A stretch of 12,199 nt of DNA, taken from assembly GCA_017517985.1 (NCBI GenBank), contig JAFWWX010000424.1, forward strand, positions 1 through 12,199. The letters run 5' to 3'. Shown here piece after piece: positions 10,950 to 12,199 of this stretch. A program made the position numbers and the translations under genes. How positions within the stretch are numbered: the stretch's first letter is position 1; every line of letters begins with the position of its first letter. This stretch comes from Clostridia bacterium (GTDB lineage: Bacteria; Bacillota_A; Clostridia; Oscillospirales; CAG-382). Under the pieces are notes generated by a model. It did not search any database and was not told the DNA's origin. It saw only the letters and a list, made by a program, of their open reading frames with translations.

Positions 10950-12199
10950 ATGGCAAAACCAATAATTGCGATTGTCGGCAGACCAAATGTCGGTAAAAGC
11001 ACATTTTTTAACAAGCTTGCGGGAAAAAGAATCTCAATTGTAGAGGACACTCCCGGAGTAACAAGAGACAGAATATATTTTGAAACCGAGTGGGCTGGCA
11101 GAAAGTTTATGATGATAGATACCGGAGGTATCGAGCCTGCAACGGAAGACCTTATTATGTCCCACATAAAGACTCAGGCGCAGATAGCAATTGACAGTGC
11201 GGATGCGATTATCTTTATGACAGACTTTCATGCGGGGGTTACTGCAGACGATAGAGAAATTGCCAATATGCTCAGAAAAAGCAAAAAGCCGGTTGTTCTT
11301 GCTGTAAATAAAATGGATAAGGTAGGTCAGATGCCGGCAGAGTTTTATGAATTCTACGAGCTTGGACTTGGCGACCCTGTTGCACTTTCATCTGTACACG
11401 GTTCAGGTTCGGGTGATGTTCTTGAAAGAATCTGCGAGCTGATACCGGAGGAAGACTTCGAGGATGAAGACGATGATTCCATAAAGGTTGCTGTTATCGG
11501 AAGACCTAATGCGGGAAAAAGCTCTCTTGTAAACAGGATTCTCGGAGAGGACAGAATGATTGTATCCAATATTGCAGGAACAACAAGAGATGCAATAGAT
11601 ACTAAAGTTGAAAACGAAAACGGAAAGTTCGTATTCATTGATACCGCAGGAATCAGAAAAAGCGGAAAGATTGAAGACAGAATAGAGAAATACAGCGTAC
11701 TTCGTGCCGAAATGGCGGTAGACAGAGCCGATGTATGTTTAATTGTTGTTGATGCAACAGAGGGCATTACCGCCCAGGACGAAAGAGTTGCGGGTATTGC
11801 CCACGAAAGCGGAAAAGCCTGCATTATTATCATAAACAAGTGGGACCTTGTTGAAAAGGAAACGGGTACTTTGGAGTACTACCGCAAGGAAGTTTACGAA
11901 AAGCTGTCATACATGACATACGCTCCCGTACTCTTTATCTCGGCAAAGACAGGTCAGAGGGTTGAAAAGATTTATGAGCTTATCAACTATGTTTACGGTC
12001 AGAGCTGTATGAGAATTTCTACCGGTATGCTCAACGATGTTCTGAGTGAAGCTACAAATCGTGTGCCTCCGCCAACAGACAAGGGCAGACGCTTAAAGAT
12101 TTACTATATGACACAGACAGGCATCAAGGCACCTACATTTGTCATGTTCGTAAACGATGCAGAGCTTTTCCATTTCTCATATCAGAGATATATTGAAAA
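10950..12199 (+). CDS. der: Ribosome biogenesis GTPase Der (EngA), 3' end cut by window
   Basis: This essential double-GTPase matures the 50S subunit. About 416 residues are visible, and the family is about 435-440 residues, so only some 20-25 are missing. The first G domain has GRPNVGKS (10-17), DTPG (33-36) and NKMD (120-123). An acidic linker (EEDFEDEDDD, 167-176) separates it from the second G domain, with GRPNAGKS (184-191), DTAG (231-234) and NKWD (296-299). The C-terminal KH-like domain begins around 352, with RVPPPTDKGRRLKIYYMTQ (371-389) and APTFVMFVNDAELFHFSYQR (from 394) intact. All nucleotide-binding motifs are complete. AGGAGG (10937-10942) lies 7 bases before the start. It follows the DUF512 gene after a 165-base gap. 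Confidence 0.97.
   Translation, partial: MAKPIIAIVGRPNVGKSTFFNKLAGKRISIVEDTPGVTRDRIYFETEWAGRKFMMIDTGGIEPATEDLIMSHIKTQAQIAIDSADAIIFMTDFHAGVTADDREIANMLRKSKKPVVLAVNKMDKVGQMPAEFYEFYELGLGDPVALSSVHGSGSGDVLERICELIPEEDFEDEDDDSIKVAVIGRPNAGKSSLVNRILGEDRMIVSNIAGTTRDAIDTKVENENGKFVFIDTAGIRKSGKIEDRIEKYSVLRAEMAVDRADVCLIVVDATEGITAQDERVAGIAHESGKACIIIINKWDLVEKETGTLEYYRKEVYEKLSYMTYAPVLFISAKTGQRVEKIYELINYVYGQSCMRISTGMLNDVLSEATNRVPPPTDKGRRLKIYYMTQTGIKAPTFVMFVNDAELFHFSYQRYIE

Noticed and set aside
1..12199. Mobile element, CRISPR array, toxin-antitoxin or defence system
   Set aside because: No transposase, integrase, long terminal inverted repeats, regularly spaced repeats or recognisable defence-protein motifs were seen; the gene content is housekeeping.

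Overview
The window reads as a chromosomal stretch from an AT-rich, low-GC Gram-positive bacterium, most likely an anaerobic Clostridia-type Bacillota (Oscillospirales or Ruminococcaceae-like is my guess). The reasons are strong AGGAGG ribosome-binding sites, consensus sigma-A promoters, a BofC-like small membrane protein, a DUF421 membrane protein, and a radical-SAM/DUF512 gene next to der. I see no insertion sequence, phage gene, integrase, CRISPR array or resistance gene. Most of the window is housekeeping content; the novelty is in small genes, leaders and intergenic elements.

Layout. 1-704 (minus) is the N-terminal half of a TrkA/KtrA-type RCK potassium-channel regulator, with a good promoter and a tandem repeat upstream. 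705-1105 has no gene but carries that promoter and a near-perfect plus-strand promoter facing into the antisense strand of the next gene. 1106-1480 (minus) is a small membrane-anchored protein with a BofC-like C-terminal part, preceded by a very GC-rich hairpin. Divergent from it, 1729-4485 encodes a bifunctional class A penicillin-binding protein with a long acidic tail. Then come a candidate promoter, a strong hairpin, a tRNA-Arg(CCG) with encoded CCA (4627-4703) and a bidirectional terminator shared with the convergent DUF421 gene (4841-5515, minus).

5516-5843 is a divergent intergenic region with a consensus promoter and an inverted pair of CATACCCC-type elements. It drives two small unrecognised genes: 5844-6107 (one membrane segment, TTG start) and 6129-6464 (cysteine/histidine cluster). 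A 13-codon reading frame with a good ribosome-binding site follows at 6478-6519, then a terminator-like hairpin.

6649-9436 is a translation cluster: promoter, a structured ~129-nt leader, rpsB (S2), tsf (EF-Ts), a DUF177/YceD gene, rpmF (zinc-ribbon L32) and a rho-independent terminator. rpsB and tsf show the codon bias of highly expressed genes, while their neighbours do not. 9471-10784 is a PDZ/radical-SAM/DUF512 protein. 10950 to the end is der (EngA), the double-GTPase ribosome assembly factor, cut by the window edge about 20-25 residues short of its expected end.

How they fit: S2, EF-Ts, L32, DUF177 (rRNA/ribosome biogenesis in other bacteria) and Der all serve ribosome production or function. 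The PBP builds the cell wall, and TrkA controls K+ uptake. The 5844-6519 unit is the only part whose role cannot be named from sequence.
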